64,000 nt of DNA, from the NCBI RefSeq assembly GCF_014648435.1, contig NZ_BMRC01000005.1, forward strand, positions 124,001-188,000, given 5' to 3'. Position numbers and translations under genes: made by a program. This DNA is from Nonomuraea spiralis (lineage in GTDB: Bacteria > Actinomycetota > Actinomycetes > Streptosporangiales > Streptosporangiaceae). The notes under the pieces are model-generated. The model had not been told where the DNA came from. It saw only the letters and a list, made by a program, of their open reading frames with translations, and did no database searches. This document shows, piece by piece, positions 15,840 to 25,055 of this stretch; the first letter of the stretch is position 1, and every line of letters starts with the position of its first letter.

Positions 15840-17676
15840 TCTCCTCGTCGAGGTCGATCCAGTCGGGCCGCAGGTCGGGGCGGGGGACGAGCGGCAGCGT
15901 GAGCCGGTCGCCGGCGGCCGGGGCGAAACCGGCGGAGGGGTAGAAGGCGGCTCCCGGGCGGTTGCGGGAGCTGGGCACGAGACGGGCGTCCAGGCGGGCG
16001 GCGCCGTCCGCCAGCGCCCGGTCGATCACGCTCTGCAGGACCGCGTGCTCCACCCCGCGCGAGAAGACGCGGCAGCTCATCACGAAGTTCTCGATCAGCC
16101 AGTGCCCCGGCCGCCGGGAGATCCAGACGCCTCCCACCACGCCCTCGGCGCCGAACCGGTCCGCCACCTCGAACCCGAGCAGGACCCGGTCGGCCGAACG
16201 GGCGAACGCCCCGGTCTCGGCCTCGGAGTGCGCGCCCTTGACCATCGCGAACTGGTTGGTACGGGAGGCGAGCTGCACCAGGCGCGGCACCATGTAGTCG
16301 TCGGCCTCCCGCACGGTGACGCGGAGCCCCAGGCTGCGCAGATACTCCTCCGCCGAGGTGAACGACTCCGCCTCGCGCTCCCGGTCGTACCGGGCCCGGT
16401 ACAGCCCGGTACGGTCCCGGTCGGCCTCGGTGGTCGCGAGGACGGCGAAGTGGTCGGGGTCGAGCAGCCCGCGCACGTGACCGGCCGGGTCGCCGCGCAG
16501 GTGCACCACCGCGACCTCGGGCAGCGCGTGCCGCACCTGCGCGCACTCGAACCGGCTGTCGTCGGCGAACACGAACGAGTCCAGCCCCAGCCCGAGGCTC
16601 CCGGCGAGGTGGCGGAGCTGGTCGCTCTTCGGCTGCCAGCCGGTCGCGCGCGCCACGAAGTCCTCCGCCCGCACCAACATGCCGGGATGCTCGCCGAACA
16701 CCCGGTCCACGATCTCCGGCTCGTTCTTGCTCGACACCGCGAGCAGCACCCCCTGCCGCCGCAGGTCCTTGACCCGGCGCTGCACCTCGACGTACGCGTT
16801 GCCGGGGTAGAGCGGGCCCAGCTCGATCCCGGTCAGGCCGTCGTCGCCGACCACGCCGCCCCACAACGTGCCGTCCAGGTCGAGGACGAGGACCTTGCGC
16901 GACAACCCGGCGACCGCCCGGCAGAACGTCGCGGCCTCCCGCGCGTACAGCAGTTCCACGCCCGCCGACCAGGCCATGCTCGCGAACCGGTGCAGGCGTT
17001 CGTCGCGCAGCCCGCCGGGATGGTCCGTGAGCAGCGACTCCAGGTCCACCACGTGGACCGGGCCGGGCCGTTCGGCCAGCTCCAGCAGCTCGCAGTTGAG
17101 CTCCCGCCAGATCCGGCCGAGCGCCGCCCTGTCCCGGAAGGAGATCACCGCCCGCTGCTCCGGCCGCGACAACGGCACCGTGTGCAGCAGCACCGAGCCC
17201 CACGTACGGCCGGCGAAGCCGTCCACGGCCCGGCGCAGCGCCGCCAGCCGTTCGCCGAGGGCCGCGCGCAGGGTGGCCGGGTCGCGGTCGTCCGGCAGCA
17301 GCGCCTCGTCGTGCAGCAGGAGCAGCGTCACGTCCGGGCCGAACGCGGCCAGGTCGGAGCCGGGATCGGCGAGCTGGGCCTCGGCCTGCCCGAAGGGGCA
17401 CACGTACAGCTCGGGCGCGATGCCCGCGCGCAGCAGCAGCACGCGCAGCAGCGGCGCGACGGCCTCGGCGGTGAACGTCGCGGCGATCGCGACCCGCAGC
17501 GGCCGCCCGGCCGGCAGCAGCAGGGCGCCCGGCACGTCCGCCAGCCGCAGCCCGGCCTCGACCAGGACGGGCACGTCAAGGGTCTCGTCGTCGAGCGCCG
17601 CGGGCAGCGTGGGGTCGGCGGCGGCCCCCGGCAGGGCGAGCGCGCTCAGCCGGTCCAGCAGATCGTCGGCATCCAT
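15826..17676 (-). CDS. FkbH-like HAD-IIIC protein, glyceryl-ACP synthase type
   Basis: 616 residues; AAGGAG lies 6-7 bases before the ATG at 17676. The HAD core, at about residues 265-420, has LVLDLDGTLWGGVVGDDG (nucleophile and acid/base Asp), LAVSSKNE and the later Asp pair in FVFADDSRFEC. The C-terminal 150 residues form a GNAT-like domain (QLASRTNQFAMVK, NFVMSCRVFSRGVE). This is the FkbH architecture, which dephosphorylates 1,3-bisphosphoglycerate and transfers glyceryl to an ACP thiol. The extra N-terminal 250 residues occur in many FkbH proteins. Its ACP is the overlapping downstream gene and a KASIII-like gene is 11 bases upstream, so the three form a module. Confidence 0.87.
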   Translation of the reverse strand: MDADDLLDRLSALALPGAAADPTLPAALDDETLDVPVLVEAGLRLADVPGALLLPAGRPLRVAIAATFTAEAVAPLLRVLLLRAGIAPELYVCPFGQAEAQLADPGSDLAAFGPDVTLLLLHDEALLPDDRDPATLRAALGERLAALRRAVDGFAGRTWGSVLLHTVPLSRPEQRAVISFRDRAALGRIWRELNCELLELAERPGPVHVVDLESLLTDHPGGLRDERLHRFASMAWSAGVELLYAREAATFCRAVAGLSRKVLVLDLDGTLWGGVVGDDGLTGIELGPLYPGNAYVEVQRRVKDLRRQGVLLAVSSKNEPEIVDRVFGEHPGMLVRAEDFVARATGWQPKSDQLRHLAGSLGLGLDSFVFADDSRFECAQVRHALPEVAVVHLRGDPAGHVRGLLDPDHFAVLATTEADRDRTGLYRARYDREREAESFTSAEEYLRSLGLRVTVREADDYMVPRLVQLASRTNQFAMVKGAHSEAETGAFARSADRVLLGFEVADRFGAEGVVGGVWISRRPGHWLIENFVMSCRVFSRGVEHAVLQSVIDRALADGAARLDARLVPSSRNRPGAAFYPSAGFAPAAGDRLTLPLVPRPDLRPDWIDLDEESARA

Positions 17677-17687
17677 GAAGGGCTCCT

Positions 17688-18704
17688 TCAGACCCGCAGC
17701 AGCGTGCACGTCCAGTGCATGCCGCTGCTCACACTCGTCAGCGCCACCAGGTCGCCGGGGGCCAGCTCGCCGGTCTCGACCAGCCGGCCGAGCCCGAAGA
17801 TCTGGTCGGCGCAGCCGAGGTGCCCGTGCGCCATCGCCAGGTCCGCGTTCGTCCGCCCGATCGGCACGCCGAGCTCGCCGGCCAGGTCCGTGAAGGCCGG
17901 GAGGTTGTCGTGCAGGTGGACGATCCGGGCGATCGAGCCGGTCGTCACGCCCGCCCGCGCGCACGCCCGTTCCAGCACCTCGCGGTTGCGGGCCAGGGTC
18001 GTGCGGGCGAAGTCGAACATGGCCATGATGTCGCCGGCGAAGAACTCCTGCAGCCGGTCGGCGGGCGCGGCGATCCTGGCGGGCACGGCCATGGCCGGGG
18101 TGAACGGCCTGGCCGAGCCGCCGGCGTCCAGCCGGTAGAAGTCGGCGTAGCGGCCGTCGGTGAGCGTCTCGGTGACCAGCCACCGGCAGCTCCCGGCTCC
18201 GCGGCGGACCAGCGCGGCGGCGGCGCCGTCACCGTTGACGCAGGTGTTGACCGACAGGCGGTCGCAGTACTCCTCGCACACCCGGTTGGCGCCGATGATC
18301 AACGCGGTGGCGTGCGACTCGTGGGTGGCGAAGCGGCCCGCGACCGTGTCGAACGCCGTGACGCCGCCGCCGCACGCCTGGTTGACCAGCAGCGCCTCCG
18401 CCCGGTGCGCGCCCAGCCTGGCCTGCACCGCCGCGGCCGCGTCCCAGTACAGGTACTCGGCCAGGTCGGCGGCGGCCAGGACGACGAGGTCGAGCTCACC
18501 GGGCGCGACCCCGGCCCGGTCCAGCGCCTCGCCGCCCGCCCGTACGGCCAGGTCCGTCAGGCCGACGTCCGGCGCGGCCCGGTGGAAGGCGCGGTACCCC
18601 CAGCCGCGGACCGTCCGCGCGTCGCCCGGGTGCCCGTCCATGAGCGCCGACACCGGCACCGGCTCGCCCAGGGCCTGGCCGAAGGCGACGATCCCGAAGC
18701 TCAT
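17688..18704 (-). CDS. KASIII (FabH)-like acyltransferase/condensing enzyme with altered triad
   Basis: 338 residues; GAGAGGAGG lies just before the ATG. The nucleophile Cys is clear in LLVNQACGGGVTAFD. In FabH the other two catalytic residues are the His of HQAN and the Asn of GNTSA. Here the first region reads VHLHDNLPAF, so the exact His position carries Leu with His on either side, and the second reads AHGHLGCAD, with His replacing Asn. FabH relatives with changed triads (for example CerJ-type) act as acyltransferases to O or N instead of making C-C bonds. It lies between the ornithine hydroxylase (4-base overlap) and FkbH, and may hand on the FkbH/ACP-bound unit. Confidence 0.82.
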   Translation of the reverse strand: MSFGIVAFGQALGEPVPVSALMDGHPGDARTVRGWGYRAFHRAAPDVGLTDLAVRAGGEALDRAGVAPGELDLVVLAAADLAEYLYWDAAAAVQARLGAHRAEALLVNQACGGGVTAFDTVAGRFATHESHATALIIGANRVCEEYCDRLSVNTCVNGDGAAAALVRRGAGSCRWLVTETLTDGRYADFYRLDAGGSARPFTPAMAVPARIAAPADRLQEFFAGDIMAMFDFARTTLARNREVLERACARAGVTTGSIARIVHLHDNLPAFTDLAGELGVPIGRTNADLAMAHGHLGCADQIFGLGRLVETGELAPGDLVALTSVSSGMHWTCTLLRV

Positions 18705-20104
18705 GCCTCCTCTCCCGGCTCCCACGGCCCGGCGCCGTCCCGGCGGCCCCCGGCGGCGGCCAGCGCGGCCGTAGGGGCCTGGGCGGCCGACCCGTTCCGG
18801 CTCGCCGGGGCCGGGCGCGGGCTCTGGCCGGACCGTACGGCGATCGAGTGCAGGATCTCGCCGGAGCGTACGGCGATGTTGGACAGCAGCCCCGAGCTGA
18901 TGCCGTGCGTGTGCTCGGTCGGGCCCTGGAGGTAGATGCCGCACTCCACGTCGTCGGCCGTCTCGACGCGGTAGTCGCGGGTGACCCTGGGCCTGCCGCG
19001 CTGGTCCCGCAGGCAGTGCTCGCCCATCTCGCCCAGCAGGCCGAAGACGTCGCTCTCGCGGTAGCCGGTGGCCAGGACGACCAGGTCGGCGTCCAGCACG
19101 TCGAGCTCGGCCGACGGCAGCGACTCGACGACGACGCGCACGCCGTCGCCGGTGTCGAGCACCTCCACGACCCTGGACAGGTTGAGGATGCGCAGCCGCC
19201 GCCGGCCGCTGACCTTCTCCTGGTAGAAACGCCGGTACAGCTCGTCGATCAGGTCCGTGTCCACCACCGAGTAGTTGGTGTTGCGGTGGTAGTCGGACAT
19301 CATCCGCCGGACGTCCTCGCCCGCCGCGTAGTGCAGGTCCACGGCCTCGGGGTCGAAGACGCGGTTGGCGAACGGGCTGTCGTCGGCCGGGCTGTAGCCG
19401 TACCGGGCGAACACGGCGCACACCTCGGCGTCGGTGAACGTGCGGTGGGCGTACTCCACCACCTCGGCGGCGCTCTGCCCGGCCCCGACGACGACGATCC
19501 GGCGCGGCGGCGGGCCCTGGAGCCGGGAGATCCTGGTCAGCAGCTCGTCGCTGTGCCAGACGCGCGCCGAGACCGGCGTGCCCGGGGGCAGGGCCGGGCG
19601 CAGGCCGGTGCCGAGCACGATGTTGCGGGCCCGTCGCACCTCCAGCCGCCCCTGCGGCCCGCCCCTGCGGACCGTCACGTCCATCGCCTCGACGCGCCCG
19701 CCGTGCCGGACCGGCCGGACGCCGACGACCGTGCAGGAGTAGTCCACCAGGTGCGCGAAGTGGCCCGCGACCCACCGCAGGTAGTCGTTGAACTCGATGC
19801 GCGAGGGGAACAGGTTCTTGTGGTTGACGAAGTCGATCAGCCGCTCCTTGGCGTGCAGGTACGCCAGGAAGCTGTACTCGCTGGTGGGCCTGCGCAGGGT
19901 GACGAGGTCCTTCAGGAACGACACCTGGACGGTCGCGCCCTCGATGAGCATGTCCCGGTGCCAGGTGAACTCCTCCTGCCGTTCGAAGAAGACGCCGGCC
20001 AGCCGCCCGCCGCCGCGGTTGTGCTCGTCCAGCGCCACGGCGAGGCCCAGGTTCGACGGGCCGAACCCGATCCCCACGACGTCGCAGCTGCGGGGGTCGT
20101 TCAT
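18701..20104 (-). CDS. L-ornithine N5-monooxygenase (SidA/PvdA family)
   Basis: 467 residues. FAD motif VVGIGFGPSNLGLAVALD at the N-terminus, family block SFLKDLVTLRRPTSEYSF, RIEFNDYLRWVA, NADPH motif RIVVVGAGQSAAEVVEY and the terminal DLVVLATGYRES. The RIEFNDYLRW and SFLKDL blocks are those of ornithine rather than lysine hydroxylases. It converts L-ornithine to N5-hydroxyornithine with NADPH and O2 in the cytoplasm. The C-terminal 45 residues are a low-complexity Ala/Gly/Arg tail. It overlaps the acyltransferase gene upstream and the KASIII-like gene downstream by 4 bases each, so the steps are tightly coupled. Confidence 0.93.
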   Translation of the reverse strand: MNDPRSCDVVGIGFGPSNLGLAVALDEHNRGGGRLAGVFFERQEEFTWHRDMLIEGATVQVSFLKDLVTLRRPTSEYSFLAYLHAKERLIDFVNHKNLFPSRIEFNDYLRWVAGHFAHLVDYSCTVVGVRPVRHGGRVEAMDVTVRRGGPQGRLEVRRARNIVLGTGLRPALPPGTPVSARVWHSDELLTRISRLQGPPPRRIVVVGAGQSAAEVVEYAHRTFTDAEVCAVFARYGYSPADDSPFANRVFDPEAVDLHYAAGEDVRRMMSDYHRNTNYSVVDTDLIDELYRRFYQEKVSGRRRLRILNLSRVVEVLDTGDGVRVVVESLPSAELDVLDADLVVLATGYRESDVFGLLGEMGEHCLRDQRGRPRVTRDYRVETADDVECGIYLQGPTEHTHGISSGLLSNIAVRSGEILHSIAVRSGQSPRPAPASRNGSAAQAPTAALAAAGGRRDGAGPWEPGEEA

Positions 20105-20679
20105 CCCTGTGCTCCCGTCAGTCCGTGTCCGGGGCGCGGCCGGACCATCAGCGCCGCCGTCTTGTGCGGGAACGCCACCTCGCCGGCCCGCCGGAACCCG
20201 GCCTTGCCGAACGCCCTGACCGAGGCCAGGTTGAGCACGTTCGGCTCGGCCACCACCCGCGCGCAGGCCGGGTCGGCGGCGAGCAGGCCGTCGGCGACCG
20301 CGCGCAGCAGCAGCGAGCCCAGCCCCCGGCCCGTGTCGCCGGCCTCCCCGACGGCGATGTGCACGCCCAGGTCACTGGGCTCGGAGGTGTACAGGGCGGC
20401 CAGGCGGTCGCGTCGTACGCGGTAGATCTCCAGGTAGGCCACGTCCCGGCCCTCGTGGGCGGCCACGCAGGGCAGCGAGTGGTCGCCGGAGAGCTGGGCC
20501 GTCAGCTCGGCCGTCCATTTGTCCAGGGTCCACGCCTGGTCCCAGGCGGTCGCCACGTGCGGCTCGTTCATCCAGCGCCACACCAGCCGGGCGTCGCCGT
20601 CCTCGGGCGAGACACGCCGTATCGTCCACGGCGGCCCGAGCGGCGGCAGCGGAGGCGGTCCCACGGTCAGCATCATCAT
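20101..20679 (-). CDS. GNAT acyltransferase for N-hydroxy amino acids (AlcB/IucB/MbtK type)
   Basis: 192 residues. The GNAT acyl-CoA loop is GDTGRGLGSLLLRAVADGL, followed by RVVAEPNVLNLASVRAFGKA and GEVAFPHKTAALMV. These last blocks are typical of the siderophore acyltransferase family (PF13523-like) that acylates N-hydroxylysine or N5-hydroxyornithine to give the hydroxamate. The N-terminal WRWMNEPHVATAWDQAW is also conserved there. It overlaps the hydroxylase gene by 4 bases. The acyl donor (acetyl-, formyl- or other CoA) cannot be told from sequence. Expected product: N5-acyl-N5-hydroxyornithine for the NRPS. Confidence 0.88.
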   Translation of the reverse strand: MMMLTVGPPPLPPLGPPWTIRRVSPEDGDARLVWRWMNEPHVATAWDQAWTLDKWTAELTAQLSGDHSLPCVAAHEGRDVAYLEIYRVRRDRLAALYTSEPSDLGVHIAVGEAGDTGRGLGSLLLRAVADGLLAADPACARVVAEPNVLNLASVRAFGKAGFRRAGEVAFPHKTAALMVRPRPGHGLTGAQG

Positions 20680-20688
20680 CTGTTGTCC

Positions 20689-21903
20689 TCACGCGTTTCT
20701 GATGGCACGCTGGGCGGCCCCGATCACGGAGACGGCGAGCACGCCGATCCCCCCGACGAGGAACGCCGACTCCGGCCCCTGGCGGGCCACGATCACTCCG
20801 ATGAGCACGGCCGCGATCGGGAAGGCGGCGATCGTGACCGCGGTGAAGGCCGCCATGACGCGGCCGAGGATCTCGGCGGGCGAGATCCGCTGGACGAGCG
20901 TCAGCGCGACGACGCTCAGCACGCCGGCCGCCAGCCCGAGCACGACCATCGCCGACAGCGGCGCGAGCAGGCCCGGCAGCCGCGGGAACGCCGTGAGCAC
21001 CAGGCCGTCGACCACGAGCAGGCCGAGGGCCAGGTAGCCGCGCCTGGGCAGCCGCCACACCAGTCCGGCGGCGAGGGTGCCGAGCAGCAGGCCGCCGCCC
21101 TGCGCCCCGAGCATCAGCCCGTAGACGCGCTGCCCGTCGTCGAAGTGCCGGTCGAGGTAGATCGGCAGCGCCACGTTCATCATGGCCGTCGAGGTGAGCT
21201 GCGACAGGGCGGCCATGAACAACACCGCGACCAGCAGCCTGGACCGGCGGGCGAACGCCCAGAAGCCCGTACCGGCCGGGGCGGCGGCCGGCGCGGCCCG
21301 GCGGGCGCGTACGGCCAGCAGCGTCCCGGCGGAGACCAGGAACGTCGCGGCGTTCACCGCGAGCACCGCGGCGGTGCTCAGCGAGGCCATGGCCAGCCCC
21401 CCGACCAGCGGCCCGGCCATGGCGGCCGTCACCATCAGCGCCTCGCTGACCGCGTTCCCCCCGGCCAGCTCCTCCTCGTCGAGGAGGGTGGGCATGATGG
21501 CCCAGTACGCCGGCAGGAACACCCCCTCCAGCAGCCCGAGCAGCACGATCCCCGCGCCGAGCGCCGGCAGCCCGCCCGCCGGTCCGGTCGCCGCGACCAG
21601 CAGGACCAGCACCCCGGCCCGCCCCAGGTCGGCCACGAGCATGACGTTCCTGGGGCTCCACCGGTCGGCCAGCAGGCCGCCGAGCGGCGCGCCCGCCACA
21701 CGCCCGACGCCGAGCAGGGTGAGCATGACGGCCAGGTCCTTGGCGTCGCCCATGCGCAGCACGACGAACGGCAGCGACACCGCGAACACCATGTCGCCCA
21801 GCGTGGACAGGACCTGGCCGGCGACCAGCCGGCGGAAGCCGCGGTGCCGCAGCGGGGCCAGCAGGCCCGGCGCGGACAGATCCTGCGGCCGCACATCGCT
21901 CAC
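20689..21903 (-). CDS. MFS efflux transporter
   Basis: 404 residues from a GTG that overlaps the mbtH stop (GTGA). Ten to twelve hydrophobic helices are visible. The loop 2-3 signature is [14 protein letters not shown], and [20 protein letters not shown] is the first-helix pattern of the EntS/DHA3-like MFS group. That group exports siderophores and antibiotics by proton antiport. In this operon it is the only transporter, so it is the likely exporter of the peptide product or its acylated precursor. No substrate-binding protein or iron ABC importer accompanies it. Confidence 0.9.
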   Translation of the reverse strand: MSDVRPQDLSAPGLLAPLRHRGFRRLVAGQVLSTLGDMVFAVSLPFVVLRMGDAKDLAVMLTLLGVGRVAGAPLGGLLADRWSPRNVMLVADLGRAGVLVLLVAATGPAGGLPALGAGIVLLGLLEGVFLPAYWAIMPTLLDEEELAGGNAVSEALMVTAAMAGPLVGGLAMASLSTAAVLAVNAATFLVSAGTLLAVRARRAAPAAAPAGTGFWAFARRSRLLVAVLFMAALSQLTSTAMMNVALPIYLDRHFDDGQRVYGLMLGAQGGGLLLGTLAAGLVWRLPRRGYLALGLLVVDGLVLTAFPRLPGLLAPLSAMVVLGLAAGVLSVVALTLVQRISPAEILGRVMAAFTAVTIAAFPIAAVLIGVIVARQGPESAFLVGGIGVLAVSVIGAAQRAIRNA

Positions 21904-22109
21904 TGCGGCTCCGCGGGGGCCACGCCGTCCATGTGCCGCCGCAGGCTGAGCGGCCGCATGTCGGTCCACACACGCTCGATGTGGTCGAGGCAGGACTGCT
22001 TCTCGCCCACGACCCCCACCTCGTGCCAGCCCTCCGGGCAGGGACGGCCGGCCGGCCAGATGGAGTACTGCTCCTCGTGGTTGACGACGACGGTGAACGT
22101 CTCAGACAT
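21900..22109 (-). CDS. mbtH: MbtH-like NRPS chaperone
   Basis: 69 residues with the full family signature: [12 protein letters not shown], then EGWHEVG and [13 protein letters not shown], including the conserved Trp residues that dock on adenylation domains. MbtH proteins stabilise and activate A domains and are needed by many NRPSs. It overlaps the exporter gene (GTGA) and the small membrane-protein gene (8 bases), confirming it belongs to the NRPS operon. Which of the five apparently active adenylation/FAAL domains needs it is not known. Confidence 0.96.
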   Translation of the reverse strand: MSETFTVVVNHEEQYSIWPAGRPCPEGWHEVGVVGEKQSCLDHIERVWTDMRPLSLRRHMDGVAPAEPQ

Positions 22110-22524
22110 GTTCGTCCTCCTTGGTGTCCAGCGAGCCGCTTCCCGGCCCGAGTCGAGCGGCCCGGCCTGACCGGACGTCGGCGCCCAGCCGCCTGGCCGC
22201 GCCGCCGATCCACGCGCCGGCCAGCGCCAGCAGCAGGGTGTAGACGAGGGTGACGGCGACGACCACCCAGCCGAGCCCCCGGGCGTTGAGTGCCATCGCG
22301 CCGGCCAGGTCGGCCGCGTCGAGCGTGCGGGCGCCGCCCTGCCACACCAGCGACGCGGCGCCCGCGACGGCCGTCGCCGCCAGCAGGGCCGGTACGGGCC
22401 GCCTGACCGGCGCGGCGGCGCCCACCACCAGCCCGGCCAGCGGAATCACCCACCACCAGCCGAGCGAGAGTCCGGCGAGATCGGCGACGGTCACGGCCGC
22501 CGCGAGGAGAGCCTGGCGCTTCAT
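22102..22524 (-). CDS. Small integral membrane protein in the NRPS operon
   Basis: 140 residues with about four hydrophobic helices ([20 protein letters not shown] and [18 protein letters not shown] are the clearest), followed by a charged cytoplasmic-type tail. I recognise no family. Its ATG overlaps the stop of the penicillin-acylase-type gene (ATGA), and its end overlaps mbtH. The tight coupling to an extracytoplasmic acylase suggests a membrane partner for deacylation or export, but this is inference from position. Confidence 0.65.
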   Translation of the reverse strand: MKRQALLAAAVTVADLAGLSLGWWWVIPLAGLVVGAAAPVRRPVPALLAATAVAGAASLVWQGGARTLDAADLAGAMALNARGLGWVVVAVTLVYTLLLALAGAWIGGAARRLGADVRSGRAARLGPGSGSLDTKEDEHV

Positions 22525-25055
22525 GAGGTCACCTTCCACTGCACGGTGCGGGCCCCCAGGACGGCCGCGCCTTCGAGTACCGGCCAGTAGCGGCCCTTCA
22601 TCCACAGCGGGATGCCGTTGCCGTACCAGGGGGACATGGGGTTCTCGCTCTGGCCGCCCGCGGTGACCGCCTGAATCTGGCCCGTCCCCCAGTCGACGCC
22701 GAAGCGCCAGGTGGCCCCGGCGGTCGCCAGGTTGCTGAGCGGGCGGCCGTCGGCGGCGTCCCTGGTGCCGACCGAGACGTTGGGCGTGCGCGGGTTGCCG
22801 CCCCACCCGGGGTAGGGGCCCAGGTCCAGCGCGGACATGCCGGCGAGGTTGGGGAACAACACGGACTCGTACTTGCCGTAGGTCCAGTTGCGGAAGTCGG
22901 GACCGTACTTCTTGAGGGCGTTGGCGACCGTCTCGTGGAAGGCGGCGCGCATCACGTCCGTGGCGTCGCGCCGGGTGCCGTCGGGCAGGGAGAAGAAGGC
23001 GTTGTCCGGGTCGTTCTGGATCCAGCCGAGCACGGTGCCGCGCAGGGTCTCGTTCGCCCAGGCGCCGGAGTCGGCGTTGCGGGGGAGCAGCCCCTTGTCC
23101 GGGTCCTGCGGCACCTTGTAGTGCGTCCACCAGGGCTGGAACGTCGCCCAGGAGAGCCGGTTCTTGTAGGAGTCGAAGAACACCGGCTGCGGCTTGTCGG
23201 GGCTCGCGGTGTAGTCCCAGGCCGTCAGGAGGTCGGCGACCCGCTGCTCGAACGGGTCCAGCTCGACCCCCTTCAATGCGCCGAGCAGCAGCGGCACGAG
23301 CTGGCGGGCGTGGTTGTCGTGCCAGTCGCTCTGGAGCGCGGCGGACTGCGCCAGCGTCAGTTTGTCCTGGTGGGAGAGCTGCTCGACGATCTCGCCGTCG
23401 CGCCAGCCGCGTTCCACGAAGTTGTAGGACGTGGAGTACTGGTAGGGGTAGTCGCCGCTCGCCTCGCGCTGGTTGGCCGAGACGATGTAGCCCTCGGGCG
23501 GGTTGACCGAGGAGGGCAGCGCGTCGTGCGCGATCGAGCCGGTGACGTCGCCCGAGCCGTCCCCGGCCAGCGGCAGGGCGGGGTTGCCCGAGGCCACCTG
23601 CGGGGCGACGCCGACGTTGAACATCGCGATGTTCCCGCTCCGGTCGGCGTAGGAGAAGTTGAGCGCCGGGGTGGTCCAGCCGCGCAGGCTCGCCCGGAAC
23701 CCGCCCAGGTCCTTGGCCCGCAGCAGGGCGAGCATGCTGCTCATGTTGTCGCTCGGCAGCGTGCCCGCCCACCACACGGCGTAGTCCCTGGCCTGCACCC
23801 GCATGATCGGGCCGTGCGCGGTGAGGCGGACCTGGTGCTGCTCGGTCGCGCCGCCGCGGACCTTGATCGGCTCGGGCACCGAGGTCAGCGGTTGCCATTT
23901 GCCCTGGTAGAAGTATTGTCCCGGCCGCGCTGGGTCGGTCCGCTCCTCGTAGAAGAGGGTCGTCGGGCGCTGGGAGGCGGTCAGGCCCCAGCTGAACGTG
24001 CCGGTCTTGCCCAGCAGCGGCACCGGGATGCCCGGGGTGGTGACGCCGCTGAAGTGGTAGCCGGGGCTGCTGCCCTCAAGCTGGTACCAGATGGAGGGCA
24101 GGCTGTAGGGCAGATGGGGGTCGGCGGACAGGATGGGCGCGCCCGACGCGGTCCTGCTGCCGGAGACGACCCACGAGTTGCTGTTGCCCAGGGAGTGGAC
24201 GGCGGCGGCAGGCACCGTCGTCGGCGGCGTGCCCAGCGCGCCGGGCGTCCCGTCCGCCGGCACCCCGTCGGCCGGGTAGGCCCGCACCGGCAGGGGCTCC
24301 AGGGGCAGCTTCTTGAACGGCCCCTTGTCGAACGGCTGCTGCCGGTTGCCCGGGACGACCGGGAACCACTGGTCGAACACCTTCTGGCCGAGCGCCTTCT
24401 GCGCGAAGGAGAACCGTACGGCCTGCTCGTCGAAGCTGATCTTCTGGCCGACCAGGCGCTGCACGGCCAGGCTGTCCACGGGCGTCCACTCGCGCGGCTC
24501 GTAGCCCAGCACGGTGAACAGCGTCGGCAGCCGGTGGTCGCGCACCAGCTCGCGGATGGCGTCGTTGACCCCGCGGCTGTAGGCGGTCAGCGTCTCCCTG
24601 GCCGGACCGGCGGGCAGCGCCGCCCAGTCCCGCCGGGCGGCCCGCTGGAGGCCCAGGTCGCGTTCGAACCGGTCGGACTCCAGGGCGTCCGGGCCGACGA
24701 TCTCGGCCAGCTCGCCCTGGGCCTGGCGCCGGGTCAGGTCCATCTGCGCCAGCCGGAAGCGGGCGTGGACGTACCCGATCGTCCTGAACAGGTCGGCGTC
24801 GGCGCCCGCGGTGACGTGCGCGAGGCCGTTGTCCTCGAACGCCACGGTGGCCGGCGCGCTCAGGCCCGGCAGTGAAACGGTCTCGGCGCGGGCGGGTCCG
24901 GCGTCGGCGGCCGGCCGCCACACCCCGCCGCCCGGGTTCAGCGTCGCCCCCAGAGCGGGCAGGCCCGCCAGGCCGGTGGCGGAGGGGACCAGGACGGCCG
25001 CGGCGAGGATCACGCCGCCGCCCACGTCCAGGGTCCGCCGCAGGTGTCGCCACAT
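22521..25055 (-). CDS. Penicillin-acylase-type Ntn hydrolase (acyl chain removal)
   Basis: 844 residues. The N-terminal hydrophobic helix (about 12-35) is a signal/anchor that places the enzyme outside the membrane. The alpha chain follows with DLFRTIGYVHARFRLAQMDL, typical of the family. The autocleavage site is GN|SNSWVVSGSRTASG: the Ser after GN becomes the N-terminal nucleophile of the beta chain, and ILSADPHLPY and LTAHGPIM are further conserved blocks. The family includes penicillin and AHL acylases and PvdQ, which removes the fatty acid from acylated pyoverdine precursor. With a FAAL-primed NRPS in the same operon, the likely job is to clip the fatty acyl group from the exported peptide. 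Its start overlaps the C-PCP gene by 1 base. Confidence 0.9.
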   Translation of the reverse strand: MWRHLRRTLDVGGGVILAAAVLVPSATGLAGLPALGATLNPGGGVWRPAADAGPARAETVSLPGLSAPATVAFEDNGLAHVTAGADADLFRTIGYVHARFRLAQMDLTRRQAQGELAEIVGPDALESDRFERDLGLQRAARRDWAALPAGPARETLTAYSRGVNDAIRELVRDHRLPTLFTVLGYEPREWTPVDSLAVQRLVGQKISFDEQAVRFSFAQKALGQKVFDQWFPVVPGNRQQPFDKGPFKKLPLEPLPVRAYPADGVPADGTPGALGTPPTTVPAAAVHSLGNSNSWVVSGSRTASGAPILSADPHLPYSLPSIWYQLEGSSPGYHFSGVTTPGIPVPLLGKTGTFSWGLTASQRPTTLFYEERTDPARPGQYFYQGKWQPLTSVPEPIKVRGGATEQHQVRLTAHGPIMRVQARDYAVWWAGTLPSDNMSSMLALLRAKDLGGFRASLRGWTTPALNFSYADRSGNIAMFNVGVAPQVASGNPALPLAGDGSGDVTGSIAHDALPSSVNPPEGYIVSANQREASGDYPYQYSTSYNFVERGWRDGEIVEQLSHQDKLTLAQSAALQSDWHDNHARQLVPLLLGALKGVELDPFEQRVADLLTAWDYTASPDKPQPVFFDSYKNRLSWATFQPWWTHYKVPQDPDKGLLPRNADSGAWANETLRGTVLGWIQNDPDNAFFSLPDGTRRDATDVMRAAFHETVANALKKYGPDFRNWTYGKYESVLFPNLAGMSALDLGPYPGWGGNPRTPNVSVGTRDAADGRPLSNLATAGATWRFGVDWGTGQIQAVTAGGQSENPMSPWYGNGIPLWMKGRYWPVLEGAAVLGARTVQWKVTS

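Noticed and set aside
18701..20679. Ornithine hydroxylase as part of piperazic acid formation
   Set aside because: No piperazate synthase (KtzT-like) gene is in the operon, and the neighbouring GNAT is of the hydroxamate-forming type.
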